NCBI GenBank assembly: GCA_944990035.1
Contig: CALYLX010000133.1
Location: forward strand, 1-64,000
DNA: 64,000 bases
Reading direction: 5' to 3'
Origin: Clitopilus passeckerianus
Taxonomy: Eukaryota; Basidiomycota; Agaricomycetes; Agaricales; Entolomataceae
Numbering within the stretch: the stretch's first letter is position 1; each line of letters begins with the position of its first letter. Under the pieces are notes generated by a model. The model searched no databases. It had not been told where the DNA came from and saw nothing but the letters and a program-made list of their open reading frames with translations. Made by a program: the position numbers and the translations under genes. Shown one piece after another: positions 22,063 through 33,415 of the stretch.

Positions 22063-23435
22063 ATGTCTGACACGGCGACACATTCTTCGCTGACGGTGTT
22101 GCTCATAGGTTCGTCAATTTTTTCCCTTCTTGTCTCTCCTTTTTTATATTCCACGCTGGCCTGGTATGCGAGCAACTGTTGGCTGTTTACGGATATTATA
22201 TGACCTTCCTTCGTATTCTCGTCGTTTCTAATGTACTGACGTTGCTCTCTAGGTCCACCGAACTCTGGTAAAAGCACCCTTCTCCAATCGCTACGATTCT
22301 CTGTAGGGGATGACTCAACTGTCGAGGATTTGAACGCGTTCAAACCGCGGATATTTAAGAACCTGATGCAGACTCTGGAAGCGCTACTCTCATACCTTGA
22401 CGCTCTTCCGCAACCCACCGCGTTCGACAATTTCTACGGGCGTGAATTGGAGAGGGCCTTGCGTAAGCTCACTAATGCCTCTAAACGAGGCATGAGATAC
22501 CTCCCGATGGACGTCGTCAATATCATCCACCAAGCCTGTTGGACCACTAGCGTATGCCCGCCCTTCCGTGATTCAAATGCCGCTGTACTGGGGCTTCCAG
22601 AATCAGGAATATAGTGAGTATTTCGAGAATTCTGTGGCTAGGTTTTGGGTAAAAATGTCGCCCATAGTTTTCTCCAAAATCTTCACCGGATCGGCAGTCA
22701 TGACTATGTCCCCACGCAAGAGGACATTCTGCAGAGCCGGGACACTGACAATACTCACAGGTCTTCGGCTCCTGTTTTTATAAACTTCCCCAAGAGACGG
22801 TACGTACTTGTGATTTTCCCTCACTGATCACGCTGAATCACTTGTAGGTTGGCGGTATACGAGACGTCTGCCAGCGACGATGGAGTTGATACCAGCCAAT
22901 GGGAGGCTCTCACTCCCACCGACCTGAACTTAATCATTTGTTGCATCCCTCTGAATGATCTCAGCAGCCTGGTGCGTCTGTATGTCATTTGAAGAGAACC
23001 CTGCTCAAGAAGTATTACAGAGAGAGCTCGTCGAGTTCTGGGTTTCGGTCGTAGACCAGGCCGCCAATACCCCAATCCTTTTCCTTTTCAACAAGAAGGA
23101 CCTATTTGCGAGGAAATTTGAAAAGGTCCATTAAAATGTTCTCCTTTGGCTGATAGTTACAGACTGACGTTGTGAAAGGTTCTCCTGGATACGCCAGGCG
23201 TGTCTTCTCAACCTCGATCCGTGAACGTGAATGACCCTGTTGAACTCGCCTTGTCGACCCTAGCGGTGTTGTTCAAGTCAGCAGTCACACGAGAGGAGAA
23301 TATTTCTTTTTGGTGAGCTTGATTTATTTCTTCCCTTGGGATGACTGACACGCATTTCGTAGTTTTACAGAAGCTACGGATCCTTCCACACCTCTTTCCC
23401 ATTACATTGAGAAGGTCCTTATTGGAACGGGGTGA
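22063..23435 (+). CDS. Highly divergent G-alpha-like protein lacking switch II
   Basis: Seven exons (22063-22108, 22253-22613, 22668-22799, 22848-22971, 23021-23125, 23179-23312, 23363-23435) sum to 324 codons plus stop. Exon 1 gives MSDTATHSSLTVLLIG and the spliced P-loop is GPPNSGKST. A helical-domain-like stretch follows, then HDYVPTQEDILQSR, aligning with the pre-switch I DYxPTxxDVLRxR of true G-alphas. NTPILFLFNKKDLF matches the base-binding strand, and FCFTEATDPSTP matches the HFTxATDT motif near the end. Where [12 protein letters not shown] should be, the sequence is LAVYETSASDDG, so the switch II Gly and catalytic Gln are gone. It lacks the N-terminal MGxC acylation signal. It may bind GTP but should not hydrolyse it normally. 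Intron 1 is 144 bp; the others are about 50 bp. Confidence 0.8.
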
Positions 23436-24427
23436 ATTGAAGTAGATCTTTCATAATCTACATCCAGGCCCCATGCGAATGTGGGAGACCTGGGCGCTGA
23501 ATACACATCTGAACCCATGTTAGTGCCATACTTTGGATGTATTTGAACTGTGGCTGTTCTGTTCAGAAATCAAATTGGATTAGCAATAAATTGGACGAGG
23601 GATCGATTGGAGCTTAGCAAGAAATTAACTTAGAAGGGTAGTTTTCTCTGATTAGTCGAACAAGTAGATTGGCCTGGCTTCTACCTCGCTGAAGCTGGTC
23701 AGAATGTCTCCCAAACTCGGTGTATAACCTAAGTGGGGCTAGCTCGGTAACTACCGAGATTCGAAGGATCAACGAATGTCGACCCGTCAGCCACGACCAT
23801 ACTGTACCACGACGCTACGCAGCTTTGTGACGTGGCTTGCTGGCTGCTGTGCTTCATGAAGGTCCTTACAGACTTCGGAAATCTGCGAGAAGTCGTTGTC
23901 TCCTGGACCTCTGCTTCGAGTTTGCGGGTGAACTTCGAGGGGCAGCCTATCAATCCTTGAAATTAATTCAAAGCGAGAGGAACCATGAGTCACTTGAGGC
24001 TTATCAATAGTGATCCTTACCTATCGCTGTTGCAGTCATACCTTCAGGTACTAATTGATGCATTATGAATCAGGATAGATCCTTGTCACTTCCCAAGTGG
24101 ATTTGACGTTCACGAGAAGTTGACATCGTACACCAAATGGGTGATTGCAAATCTTTCCGACGGCAAGGTTTGACCTCAAAGTAATTGGACATGGAATGAC
24201 AATCCTCCTCTATGTCATTTCTCTCTGGCAAAGTGCAAGTTCTGGCAAGCGAAACTTTCCTTCCCTGGACCTAATTTGGATTCCAGGCCGTGCCTGTCAG
24301 CATTTCGTGCTTCAGCTTGATCATCGACCAACTGCTGCGATAATAATGCCCGCCTAACTTTGCATCATATAAAGGCTACGGTCTCCCTCCCCTGAACCTC
24401 ACAATCTCCCACCTTTCCTTCGTCGAT
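23436..24427. other. Intergenic, nothing identified
   Basis: About 1 kb with no convincing ORF or RNA gene on either strand apart from the TATA box near its right end. Confidence 0.55.
24368..24374 (+). promoter_or_regulatory. TATA box of the NAD(P)-binding protein gene
   Basis: TATAAAG, 54 bp upstream of the start codon at 24428, followed by a C/T-rich tract ending at the ATG. Confidence 0.6.
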
Positions 24428-25380
24428 ATGTTGAACATCCTCACCATTGGTGGCTCTCGCAACATCGGTTACCACGCCTCGTTGAGGTTCCTGAGTAAGC
24501 CGCACGTTCCCTTCCTTTTCTGAAGCCATCTCTAATGATAGTCGCTTTCAGACGCCGGCCACAAAGTGACATATCTCCTACGATCATCGTCTGCCTTCGA
24601 CTCGGACGAGCTTGTCCAACCCCATATCAAATCTGGTCTTGCTCAAGTAGTGAAAGGTGATGCTCTCAAGCGTGATGATGTGAAGAACGCGTGGGATGCT
24701 GCACAAACACATGGCGGTACGGTCGATGTGCTGCTATTTTCCGTTGGCTTCAGTAAGCTCCTTGCCGCCGTAGTGTTTTCCTCCTTGCTCATGTGTTTCC
24801 CTTTCTAGCCGGCGTACCTTCCTTCCACATCCTCAAGGGTTTCGTCATCGACCCTCCCAACCTCGTCACTCAATCCATGCTCAATGTCCTATCCACCATG
24901 CCCTCGCCACCAACCACCAAAGTCGTCGTAGTATCTGCGATGGGTTCTACGCCTTCATCACACGCCAGCCTTCCCTTCCTACTTCGCCTCTTCCACGGGT
25001 ACTTCCTCTACCCGCCACTCAAGGATAAGGCCGGCACCGAACGTATTCTCGCTCACTGCTCCGGGAAAGGCTGGGATATCAAAGCTGACGGCGCTGAGCC
25101 AACTCTAGAAATTATGGGCACCGAAACCTGGAAGGAAACGGAAGGGTTACCTGCGCCTGGTACCCTGAAGAACGTGCTCGTCGTGAAGCCCACTCTGCTC
25201 ACCGACGGAGAGTGTTTGGCGGAAGGGCAGGATGCATCCAAGCCAGTTTACAAGGTCAACGACGGACCTATACCTTCTGCGTGGAAGGTGTCAAGGAAGG
25301 ATGTCGCTTATTTCATTTTCGATGCTGTCTCCAATCAATGGGAGAGTTACGGTGGGAAGAGCGTAAATATTGCTTATTAA
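24428..25380 (+). CDS. NAD(P)-binding Rossmann-fold protein (NmrA/SDR-like)
   Basis: Three exons. Exon 1 reads MLNILTIGGSRNIGYHASLRFL, carrying the glycine-rich dinucleotide motif GGSRNIGYHAS in a betaalphabeta unit. Exon 2 gives AGHKVTYLLRSSSAF... and VDVLLFSVG. Exon 3 reads GVPSFHILKGFVIDPPNL through TKVVVVSAMGST and KDKAGTERIL to KSVNIAY at the stop, 25378-25380. The shape is that of an atypical/extended short-chain dehydrogenase or NmrA-like protein, about 280 aa. There is no clear YxxxK catalytic pair; a Lys occurs in the PPLKDKAGTER helix. It may be a sensor or epimerase-like enzyme. A TATA box and C/T-rich leader support this start. Confidence 0.85.
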
Positions 25381-26366
25381 TGCAGTTCTGCGACCTTTCC
25401 TATACGTTCCCTTGTATTACGCAGTTTCGTATTCCCGCTTGTACTTTCATCTTACCTATATACTCTCGTAGTAATTCTTGTATACCTGGTCTAATTGCAC
25501 AAATCTATTCTGGTCTTCTATCTCATTGCGATGCTTCGTGAACAAACCATTTTCTTCCCCTTTCGAGAAGGGTCTTGGCGGGTCAATACACGGAAAAGTC
25601 TAACCACAGTGAACGTCCTAATCCGCTCAACCGTCTAGCTTTAAGCCCTCGAGTTTATCTGGCAATTTGGGTTGCTACTATTCGTCAACTACCATCGGTG
25701 TCCATCCAGAGAACGAATGTGACCACAAAACGTGAGGAATTTTAGCATACCTTTTTAAGGGCATCAACCGCCCAACGACAGGTACATTTAGCCATCTATA
25801 TGAAATCCAAAATCACCTAGATCGATATTGACTATCGTGAGCAGCCATACGACCGCTTTATCTAATAATGGCTTCAAATCTTTCAAGGCTGACCTGCCCA
25901 GCCTGTGCTCTGCCGTGTGTGCGCATCTCGATGGGTTAGTCGCTATCTCCCCAATACGACCTCCTATGCGAATGCTCCCAACGGATCGTAAATAAGCCTC
26001 AGGTAGTCTCTATCAGAGACACTCAAGAAGCTTCGTTTGCGACAGTAGTATCTGGCTACGCTACCTGATAGGCTCTTCCCGCGGAACGTCATCGTAATCA
26101 TATATGGGCTGCATGAGCTTGCTTTCTCACCGAATATATTTATGAAATCGCGTTTACGTTCGTCCCTTCTCCTTTTCTAATTGTGCCTGGTTCATATCTG
26201 ATCACCGCGGCCTCATGAACGTAATTATTGAGTTCTCGAGGGTAAATTTGCCTTGATCGTACGCTCTTCCCACCTCCGGCCTTGTTAAATTATGACCATC
26301 AGAATCCAAGGAGTTGACCTTCTTCTACGCCGAGGACTAGGTACGTGAAATCAGTATAAGTAGCTC
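25381..26366. other. Intergenic, nothing identified
   Basis: About 1 kb; 3' UTR of the upstream gene and AT-mixed sequence. No recognisable coding or RNA gene. Confidence 0.55.
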
Positions 26367-26890
26367 ATGGTCGACTTCGAAGGCTGCGCATCCACCAGCT
26401 ACTCGCACTCGCAATCCACTTTGCATGTTAGTCGGCTATTTGCCTTGAGCCCGCTTGCCTTCGCTCTGTCCGTTGCCGCTGGACCAGCCGCAGGCGAGCA
26501 ATGGTGCACTTTTGAATGTGTTGGTTTCAACTATGCCAGAATCTGCAACGGTGATAGGTATATCCTTGATAGAATGGACTTTTCAACTGGTTAACGACGT
26601 AATATTGGATCCGGGGGCTCTGCGAACTACTCGACCTACTTGAGGCGTTGTTGGTTGACTAATAGGTGCCCGCGAACCAATCAGCAAACCTTATTGGATC
26701 TGTTGGCTAGAGAGTGTGGCGCCTAGGCTTGGTCAGGTATGATAGAAGTCATCGTTACTCCTCTAGACTGATAGAATCCATCAGACTGCTGACCCGGAGC
26801 AGCACAATTTCGGAGACTGCATTCTGAATTCTCTCCAGTCCATAGGCTGCGCATGTATGGGTTATATCACTTGTGTGAATGGATGATCTG
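26367..26890 (+). pseudogene. Possible remnant of a small secreted cysteine-rich protein
   Basis: An open frame from ATG 26367 contains a hydrophobic stretch (LFALSPLAFALSVAAGPAAG) followed by WCTFECVGFNYARICNGD. About 250 bp later, a second frame reads FGDCILNSLQSIGCACMGYITCVNG before a stop at about 26890. The cysteine pattern resembles that of small secreted fungal proteins. The stretch between lacks a clean set of splice sites, so it could be a decayed gene or a real gene whose introns I misplace. Low confidence. Confidence 0.3.
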
Positions 26891-27372
26891 CATCCACCAG
26901 TAAAGAAGCTCGTCAAGCTGGCCCCATGATCCATCCTATTAATTACTCGAAGTAGTTTCCTCGAGGCAAGTGTATAAGGTGGGGCTGTACACCTGGGGCA
27001 CGCGACCTACCCCCGAGGTAATTCCAAGGGAATTCTCGAAGCAGCTACCCAAGACTTTCAGCTTGACGAGGCCTCTCCTGGCCGTTAGTCGACGCCTCCA
27101 AGCGAGTCTGCGAAGGAAAAAGAGTGGACGAACAGTCATCGGATGAGTCCGTACCTTCCGGGTTTAGGAAATGATCTGCACAAATCACGCTCATGTGATC
27201 CAAAAATAGCGGATTTTCCGAGACCCGACGCCATATGGTGAGAAATCAAATCCCCACAACAAACCCATCTTCATTCGGTCTCCATGTCAATCAACAATTT
27301 CCTTCAAATTGACCCTCATCTTCCCCGCGTCTGCTCTTTGCTGGCGCACTTTTGAAGGGCCAAGTATACGCT
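26891..27372. other. Intergenic upstream of CFEM gene 1
   Basis: No gene recognised; a minus-strand open frame at 26939-27139 has no recognisable content. A C/T-rich leader (27240-27350) precedes the next start codon. Confidence 0.5.
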
Positions 27373-28202
27373 ATGGCTTCCGCTAGGTCCAGCCTGACCT
27401 CCACACTCCTTAAACTCTACGTGTTCTCTGTTCTACTGAGCAGTTGGCTTGTGTCCGCACAGAGCAATATCCCGAATCTGCCCAGCTGTGCTGAACCTTG
27501 CGCAGACAGTGCAATCAAGGCTTCTGGGTGCTCCGCGTACGTGACATGCTAAGTTTCCTCGATGAACTCTGACACTCTTTCAGATCCGACGCTGCTTGCC
27601 TCTGCAAGAGCAACGGTTTCCAATCCTCGACCAACCAATGCGCGTCAAAAGCATGCCCAGTCGAGGACCGATCTGCTACCATAGGTGCCCTTCAGTCTTA
27701 CTGTGAAGCTGGTGCGTTATCCCCATCTTTTTCTACTTCTAACTACTTTTCCTGACTTCTGGACCTCCAGCTCAACCACCGCCGCCTTCAACCTCAACTT
27801 CGTCAAGCAGTAAGTACTTCCTCTGGCCTGATCCTCGAGCATCATCTGAGTCAGTTTTCAGGCAACTCCCCTCCAGCCGGAACCACCACTGGCAAGCCTA
27901 CCAACACCGTCACCCAGCCGACCCCTACCACGAAGGGCTCGACTACCAGTACTCCTCCCCCGGCTACAGTCACGGTCACCAACCAAGGCACCACTCCTAG
28001 TACCACACCCCTTCCGAGTCTCAGCCTCCCATCCTCCCCTATCCCATCTGGCGACGGTACCTCCGTCGTTTTGGAGACTGTTACCGGATTGCCGAGCGAT
28101 AATGCTGCTCTCGGTCTGCGTGCAGCCATGGATGCGCCTCTTGTAGGGATGCTCGGTGTTGGCCTTCTTGGTGCCGTGCTCGGTTCATTGGCTGTTCTCT
28201 GA
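27373..28202 (+). CDS. CFEM-domain GPI-anchored protein 1
   Basis: Starts MASARSSLTSTLLKLYVF at 27373. The signal peptide should end near VSAQS. The CFEM domain spans exon 1 and exon 2, with eight Cys: SCAEPCADSAIKASGC, then SDAACLCKSNG, QCASKACPV and SYC. The Asp three residues before CxC (SDAACLC), the axial haem ligand in characterised CFEM proteins, is present. A Ser/Thr/Pro-rich stalk follows, and a hydrophobic C-terminal tail (MLGVGLLGAVLGSLAVL) serves as GPI-attachment signal. Introns split the gene at about 27540, 27710 and 27810. Likely roles are cell-wall or membrane haem/iron handling, or surface interactions. Confidence 0.9.
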
Positions 28203-28771
28203 GCCTGACGTGAACCGCCGAATGGTGTAACCAAAAGATGAATACATGGTCGAGCAGATGGAAAGATATTGCAAAACGTTTTCCTGTTACGATCCCCTTT
28301 ACCTCCTCGAAACCACGGACCTGTACCCGTATACCCGATGCCTTTGGTTTAACTGGTCATACATACCCCACATTATCTTTTGTCGAATCTCTCGTATATA
28401 TATTGATATTGTCGGTGTACCATCCTAGTGACTTATCTCGCCGTTAACACGTTCATATGTACGCGTGGATCCGACATCACCATTTTCTGTCAAAGTACCC
28501 ACGTCTGTTCCTTCCTGTAAACAGTGCCCAACCGAACATCCTTCCACAAAATTCCGGAGCAAAAGGGGATATCACTACATCCGGCTAAATTTCCCACATG
28601 GTTTTCCTGTGTCGGCTTGATCACGCCCATCGTCCGTATCCATGGGCAGAAAAATAGCCCAACAAAGGCTACACTCGGAATCTGCTCTCTCTCACGAACG
28701 CCCTCCACGGCCAAGGGCGCTCAAGTATACCCAGCTTTTCGTCCCGAGATTCTGACTAGACAACACCCTCA
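28203..28771. other. Intergenic between two CFEM genes
   Basis: 3' UTR of CFEM gene 1 and promoter of CFEM gene 2. No gene recognised; overlapping frames at 28490-28714 and 28524-28844 are not convincing. Confidence 0.5.
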
Positions 28772-29529
28772 ATGGCCCCGACGATACCCACATTCCTTTC
28801 TCCTCATCTCAAGATCAACGTCTTCGCGTTTTTACTTCTGCTAGTGCCACTGTGGTCAAATATTGGCGTACAGGCTCAGCTTCTTATCCAAGTTCCTGGG
28901 CTTCCGACCTGCGCTGATTCATGTGCAGATCGAGCTGCTTTTACTTCTGGATGTCTGCCGTGAGTGTAGTTCCTCCGTGGTGGCGTTGGGGAATAATTCG
29001 AGCTGACACATTATCCAGGATAACACAAAAATGTCTCTGCACACCTCCTGCCCCAACATTTGCCTCTGCTACCCTCACCTGCGCCGAACGATCGTGCACA
29101 ACTCCTGAGATTTTCACCGTGAGACAAGCTTTGACTAGCTTCTGTGCCGCCGTAACTCGTGCGTCGTCCTCTCCCATCCATCACTTCACAGATTTCTAAC
29201 ATTTCTTACGAATAGCATCCAACCCAGCAACAACGTCGGATACCACCTCTCTCACCACAGAAACCTCTATCTCCACTACCGAGTCGTCAACATTCGTTCC
29301 CACCACAAGTGACCCCGCCACGGAGACTCCCACCCTCACGCCTACACCCAGTTCCACTACCACTATCACGGTGCCTCCAGATAGCACGACCGTCGTTTTT
29401 GAGACTGTCACTGCTACGTCGAACGCTATTGCTTCGCTCAGGCCTCCGTTCGGTTTGGAGCATGGAGCATGGTTGACCCTTCTTCCGACTTTCCTCGGCC
29501 TGTTCTTCGGGATCCTGGCTATTCTGTGA
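28772..29529 (+). CDS. CFEM-like GPI-anchored protein 2, haem-ligand Asp lost
   Basis: Starts MAPTIPTFLSPHLKINVF at 28772, with a signal-peptide core FAFLLLLVPLWSNIGVQA. Eight Cys are arranged as in CFEM: TCADSCADRAAFTSGC, KCLCTPP, TCAERSC and SFC. The residue three before CxC is Thr (PITQKCLC) instead of Asp. A Thr/Ser-rich stalk and a C-terminal hydrophobic tail (WLTLLPTFLGLFFGILAIL) suggest GPI anchoring. Introns lie at about 28962-29019 and 29158-29216. It is in tandem with CFEM gene 1, in the same orientation and with the same exon layout and tail (VVFETVTA/VVLETVTG), so the pair arose by tandem duplication. The stop is at 29527-29529. Confidence 0.85.
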
Positions 29530-30058
29530 TTCTGCTACTGTAGCTGGTGCTCAAGCAGTATTTTCTGCATGTGCAGATGTACCCTAGGCCGCGTCGCACG
29601 CAAAGCCTGTATCGGTTCAGCCAGCTTGATGTCAGCTGATCGACATATCCCTCTTCTTTACGAGAAATGCGACAGAGTCGCCTTATACCCTTCCCCATTC
29701 CCGATCCTCCTTAAATCTTACACCTTTCGCCTTTTATTTCGGCGTTTGCCTTCAAGCACGTCCACTCATTTGACATGATGCTCATCACACTTTATTGTCG
29801 GTCATCATAACTTATTCAAACACATCAATGTACAACTACGTTTTAAGCCCCAAAACCTCATATATATAACGCCGGTTGGATAAATAATATCAAGATGAGT
29901 GTCCTTAGTTGATTATGGCTGTGGCGCCGACCATCCGGCGGGCCCAAGAAGAGAAAGAAGATGTTGTGATGTGATATGTATCAGGAAGAACACTGACATA
30001 CGTCTCGGTTCATGTCGTCGGCCGAGGGTGATAGTCCCACTTGGAGAGACGAGGCGTT
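29530..30058. other. Intergenic between convergent genes
   Basis: 3' regions of CFEM gene 2 and of the minus-strand DUF6593-like gene. No gene recognised, although the latter could extend to about 29913 if its last intron is missed. Confidence 0.5.
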
Positions 30059-30737
30059 CTACCAGGCGGCAGATGGCACTGGGCAGCTCATAGTGGGCGA
30101 TTCGTGATGTAAATGTGGGGTATCTTGCGAATGTACTGTGTCCCACTCGCCGACCTGATGGTAGGTGGTCAAAAGGAGGATGAAAAGGACCTCGGTCTCT
30201 GGGGTTGAGGCATCAAAGCTGAGAGATGCTGGTTTGGAAGGGAGAAGTGAACGTTTCTGGTAAGGGGTGAAAACGCAGATGAGCCTGGGTGAGCTCTTCA
30301 TCGTCGTATACACCTAGACGAGGTTAGATCTCGTAGCATTGCATGGAGCAGACATTTGAATTACCTGCACCACACCGCTCTCTGAATCACGACGAACTAC
30401 CCATTCCTTCCCTCCAAAGTTCCAGATGAGCTCACTAGTAGACACCCTGCAGGAGTACCATGCCTGTTAGGTAGTGGAAGATGCAGGACGTCTGGTTCAC
30501 GTACCTTGTTAAGGAATCGAGCTTGTAAAGCTTCTCACCTACTTGCACTCGACCATCCCTCCAATCCAACTTCGCGGTTCCAGCTTCGGTCCCTGTAAGG
30601 GTTGTGACCTTTGGGCTTCCTCGTCGATCCACGGAGGTACGAACTAGGGTTTCCTGGCGTTCTTCTGTTCCGTTGAGAGAGTACCCTCCATTCAAGTATC
30701 CAGATTTGTTGTTGAAGACAAGCTTTCGCTGGCTCAT
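30059..30737 (-). CDS. DUF6593-like basidiomycete protein
   Basis: Starts MSQRKLVFNNKSGYLNGGYS at 30737. Two introns (about 30445-30506 and 30314-30365) join ...DSLTR to VSTSELIWNFGGKEWVVRR and then VYTTMKSSPRLICVF. The layout is that of DUF6593, a basidiomycete domain of unknown role: an N-terminal beta-rich stretch, a central DWRDG...WNFGGKEW block, then a tail ending in a hydrophobic EVLFILLLTTYH helix. Family membership is judged by pattern only. The final segment after LTTYH is unusual for the family, so the last splice or stop may be wrong. Confidence 0.6.
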
Positions 30738-31370
30738 GGAATCACGGAGAGAGGGAAGATGGAAGGAGAAGAGAAAGACAAAAGCAATATGTTTTAACTT
30801 TCTCTTATTCCGATTATTCTGAGTCGGAAGTAGAAACACAACGTCTATGTTGGACCATTCTCCTCCTTTTGTGTGTGGACAAGATAGAATGATGCCGATT
30901 CAGCTTGTATGAATGCGTGTTTGCTCAGGTACAGCTTCTATCGGCCCATCGGCAACCAGAAATATATCCAGCATAGAGATATGTTGCCCAGGTATGTGTC
31001 GTCCACCCAAGCCTGCAAGAACAGCCATGGAACAGATTGAACAGAAGCATCATAAAGAAGCAACATTTGTATAGCCTCGGCTGAGGGTACAGTCCGGGTG
31101 CCGGCCCGCCGGCGTCAAACCAGACGCCAAAGCCAAAGTCCAGCAGCGAATTTCCATTCATGCCTCATGAACGCACGTTGAACTCCCAGGGAAAGCTTTT
31201 GAAGTAATTGAAATCCGTCTGTCGACCTTTTACCAGCCTCCGCTAAACGGTCAGATGATGCCTGTGCCGTATCCATCGGCTCCGACACAATAGGTACGAG
31301 TCAAATCCAGAACGACCCTTAACCTGCACAGACTGCTTCACCCAAGCTTCATCTTCCGTAATCTCCACTT
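30738..31370. other. Promoter region between divergent genes
   Basis: About 630 bp without a convincing ORF. An in-frame TAA at 31359 sits four codons before the next start codon and fixes that start. Confidence 0.6.
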
Positions 31371-32309
31371 ATGCATCAAGAACACAACATACCGTGGAAT
31401 CAATTGGCCAAGAACTTTCGGTTTATTCGGCATAATCCCCATTTTACACCACAGGTGACAGGCGTCTGGCCCAGACATCTGCCATCCCAAGCGCGTGATC
31501 TCGAGCACTTTCGACGTGTTCTGGGGAAAACTATAAGCACATTTGCAGATACAGAGCGCAGGAAATACGACGGTGCCGCGTTGGTACCATGTCCCAATGC
31601 CTTGTTGTTCTCGAATGAAATCAAGGAGCGTTACCGTCAAAATTACGGCTACGATTTCGACGACAAGGTCCAACAGCTAAAGTATTGGAAGTGGGCGGCG
31701 GATCTCTACAGAGACTCTCCTAAAGCACCCCCTCGGAAGTTCTATCCGCCACACATGAACCTTTCCGACGCCGTGACGATTTTCATTTCGGAGAATCAGC
31801 TTCACCCCATCCTGATATTGGCCCGTAACCCAGACACACCGATATTATCGCTCAAGCACCAACCAGAGATATCTCAGTACTATGAACATGGATTTGCAGG
31901 AGTTATCGAACCTTCCCTTTACTCCTACGTGTTCATTAATCTCTTCGCCGCGATGGGGATTTTGGATGACGGGAGGTACCTTGAAACGAAGGCGTATGAA
32001 CAGCTCCTCGAGACGGTTGGACTGAATTGGGCCGGCCATCATATGCATACGCGATATCTTGACAAAATGGAGAAGGATGCAGGAACGAAGGTTCCATTGC
32101 TTCACAAGGATTACCCACTCCTAAAAGAGTATCTCAAGGCCTGTTTTGCAATCCTCTATAGATACGAGGTGGTATTGCGGGAGTTGGGTGATGATCCGTG
32201 CTGGGAAGACGAGATATTGTGGTTGTTCGTTTTCCCTAAAATTGGACATCGCGGGTTCAGAATAGATAGCAAGGTTGTGGAAGAGAAGGAGAAGTATTAC
32301 TTTGCTTGA
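31371..32309 (+). CDS. MHQEH-family protein 1 (unknown function, intronless)
   Basis: A single uninterrupted 312-codon frame. The in-frame TAA at 31359 forces the start at MHQEHNIPWN. Two paralogues in this window (32474 and 44797) share the start block MHQEHxIPWN...N.H.TP. They also share TERxKY, (L/I)FS followed by acidic residues, GILDDGRYLETK, and the C-terminal block LHKDYxLLKEYxKxCFAxLYRY....RE. I know no named domain with these motifs. There is no signal peptide or membrane segment, so it is probably a soluble, mostly helical protein. It is intronless in a genome where most genes have introns. It is followed in the same direction by its closest relative. Confidence 0.85.
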   Translation: MHQEHNIPWNQLAKNFRFIRHNPHFTPQVTGVWPRHLPSQARDLEHFRRVLGKTISTFADTERRKYDGAALVPCPNALLFSNEIKERYRQNYGYDFDDKVQQLKYWKWAADLYRDSPKAPPRKFYPPHMNLSDAVTIFISENQLHPILILARNPDTPILSLKHQPEISQYYEHGFAGVIEPSLYSYVFINLFAAMGILDDGRYLETKAYEQLLETVGLNWAGHHMHTRYLDKMEKDAGTKVPLLHKDYPLLKEYLKACFAILYRYEVVLRELGDDPCWEDEILWLFVFPKIGHRGFRIDSKVVEEKEKYYFA

Positions 32310-32473
32310 AATAGATGAACGATCTGTCGCCTTGTCTCTCCGAGCCTATGTGATCTGTTGTGAATGCTGTGTCGGTACTGAGATGTCATCAGAATCCCAA
32401 TATAACAGGCTTCCATCCAGGTGCGACTAAGCGACACGTCCTGCCCGATCCTCCAGAAGAAAGACAAGACGCG

Positions 32474-33415
32474 ATGCATCAAGAACACGCCATACCCTGG
32501 AATAAAGTCGCCTCACACTTCCAGTTTGTCTCCGATAACGTCCACCATACTCCACGCGTAACAAGTCTCTTTCCTCGCGGCAACTCGTCGCAAGCCAAAG
32601 ATCTCGAATACTTTCGTTTGGCCCTGACCAAATCCATTACCGAATTCTCAGTAACGGAGCGAAAGAAGTACGAGAAACACTATCCTCCGCCCAAAGACGG
32701 GCTCGTCTTCTCAGATGAGATAAAGACGAAGTACTTTGGTGCTAAAGTGCAATTCAAGGAATATCTGAACGATACAAATCAGAGTCTGAAGTACTGGATC
32801 AGCTCCAGGCGTTCCCGGACATGGATCGACCCACCCGACGAGGTTTACGACACCAGCAACGCCAACCTCGCAGAAGTAATCAAAATCCTCCTCGCAGAGA
32901 ATCAAATACCCCAGCTGCTCATGCTTGCTCATCATCCGAAAACACCTATCGAGAAACTGGATCACCTGAGCTGGGGACACCACTTCGGATTCTCCAGAGT
33001 CATGGAGTCAGCGTTACAGGGGTATATCCTGATCAACATGTTTGCCGCCACAGGTGTCTTGGACGACGGGAGGTATCTCAAGACGAGGGAATACGACTGC
33101 TTCGTCCGGCAGCTCACTGAACATATGGATTATCCTGCTCAGGTCCTCGTTCATCACCAGTTCCTCGACAAGATGCCGACAGATCCAGATACAGGACACC
33201 CGATGCTTCACAAGGATTATAGCCTCCTGAAGGAGTACGTCAAGACGTGCTTTGCTCTCCTTTACAGATACGACCTCCTTCTCCGTGAGCTTGGAGTAGG
33301 GCCAGATTGGGCTAGACAGATTACCGGGATGTTTGAGTGGGGAATGGTAGGCCAGGGAAAGGTGCCAATCGTTGTCGAGCAGAAAGGGGATGATTGGTCG
33401 TATAGCTTCGTGTAG
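32474..33415 (+). CDS. MHQEH-family protein 2 (unknown function, intronless)
   Basis: A 313-codon frame beginning MHQEHAIPWNKVASHF. The frame is open back to 32360, but the extra 38 residues resemble nothing in the other copies, and copy 1 cannot extend, so I choose the internal ATG. Conserved blocks are TERKKYEKHY, FSDEIKTKY, ILLAENQIPQLLMLAHHP, GVLDDGRYLKT, MLHKDYSLLKEYVKTCFALL and YRYDLLLRELG. Tandem with copy 1, 164 bp apart. Together with the copy at 44797 it defines an expanded family with no function I can name. Confidence 0.85.
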   Translation: MHQEHAIPWNKVASHFQFVSDNVHHTPRVTSLFPRGNSSQAKDLEYFRLALTKSITEFSVTERKKYEKHYPPPKDGLVFSDEIKTKYFGAKVQFKEYLNDTNQSLKYWISSRRSRTWIDPPDEVYDTSNANLAEVIKILLAENQIPQLLMLAHHPKTPIEKLDHLSWGHHFGFSRVMESALQGYILINMFAATGVLDDGRYLKTREYDCFVRQLTEHMDYPAQVLVHHQFLDKMPTDPDTGHPMLHKDYSLLKEYVKTCFALLYRYDLLLRELGVGPDWARQITGMFEWGMVGQGKVPIVVEQKGDDWSYSFV

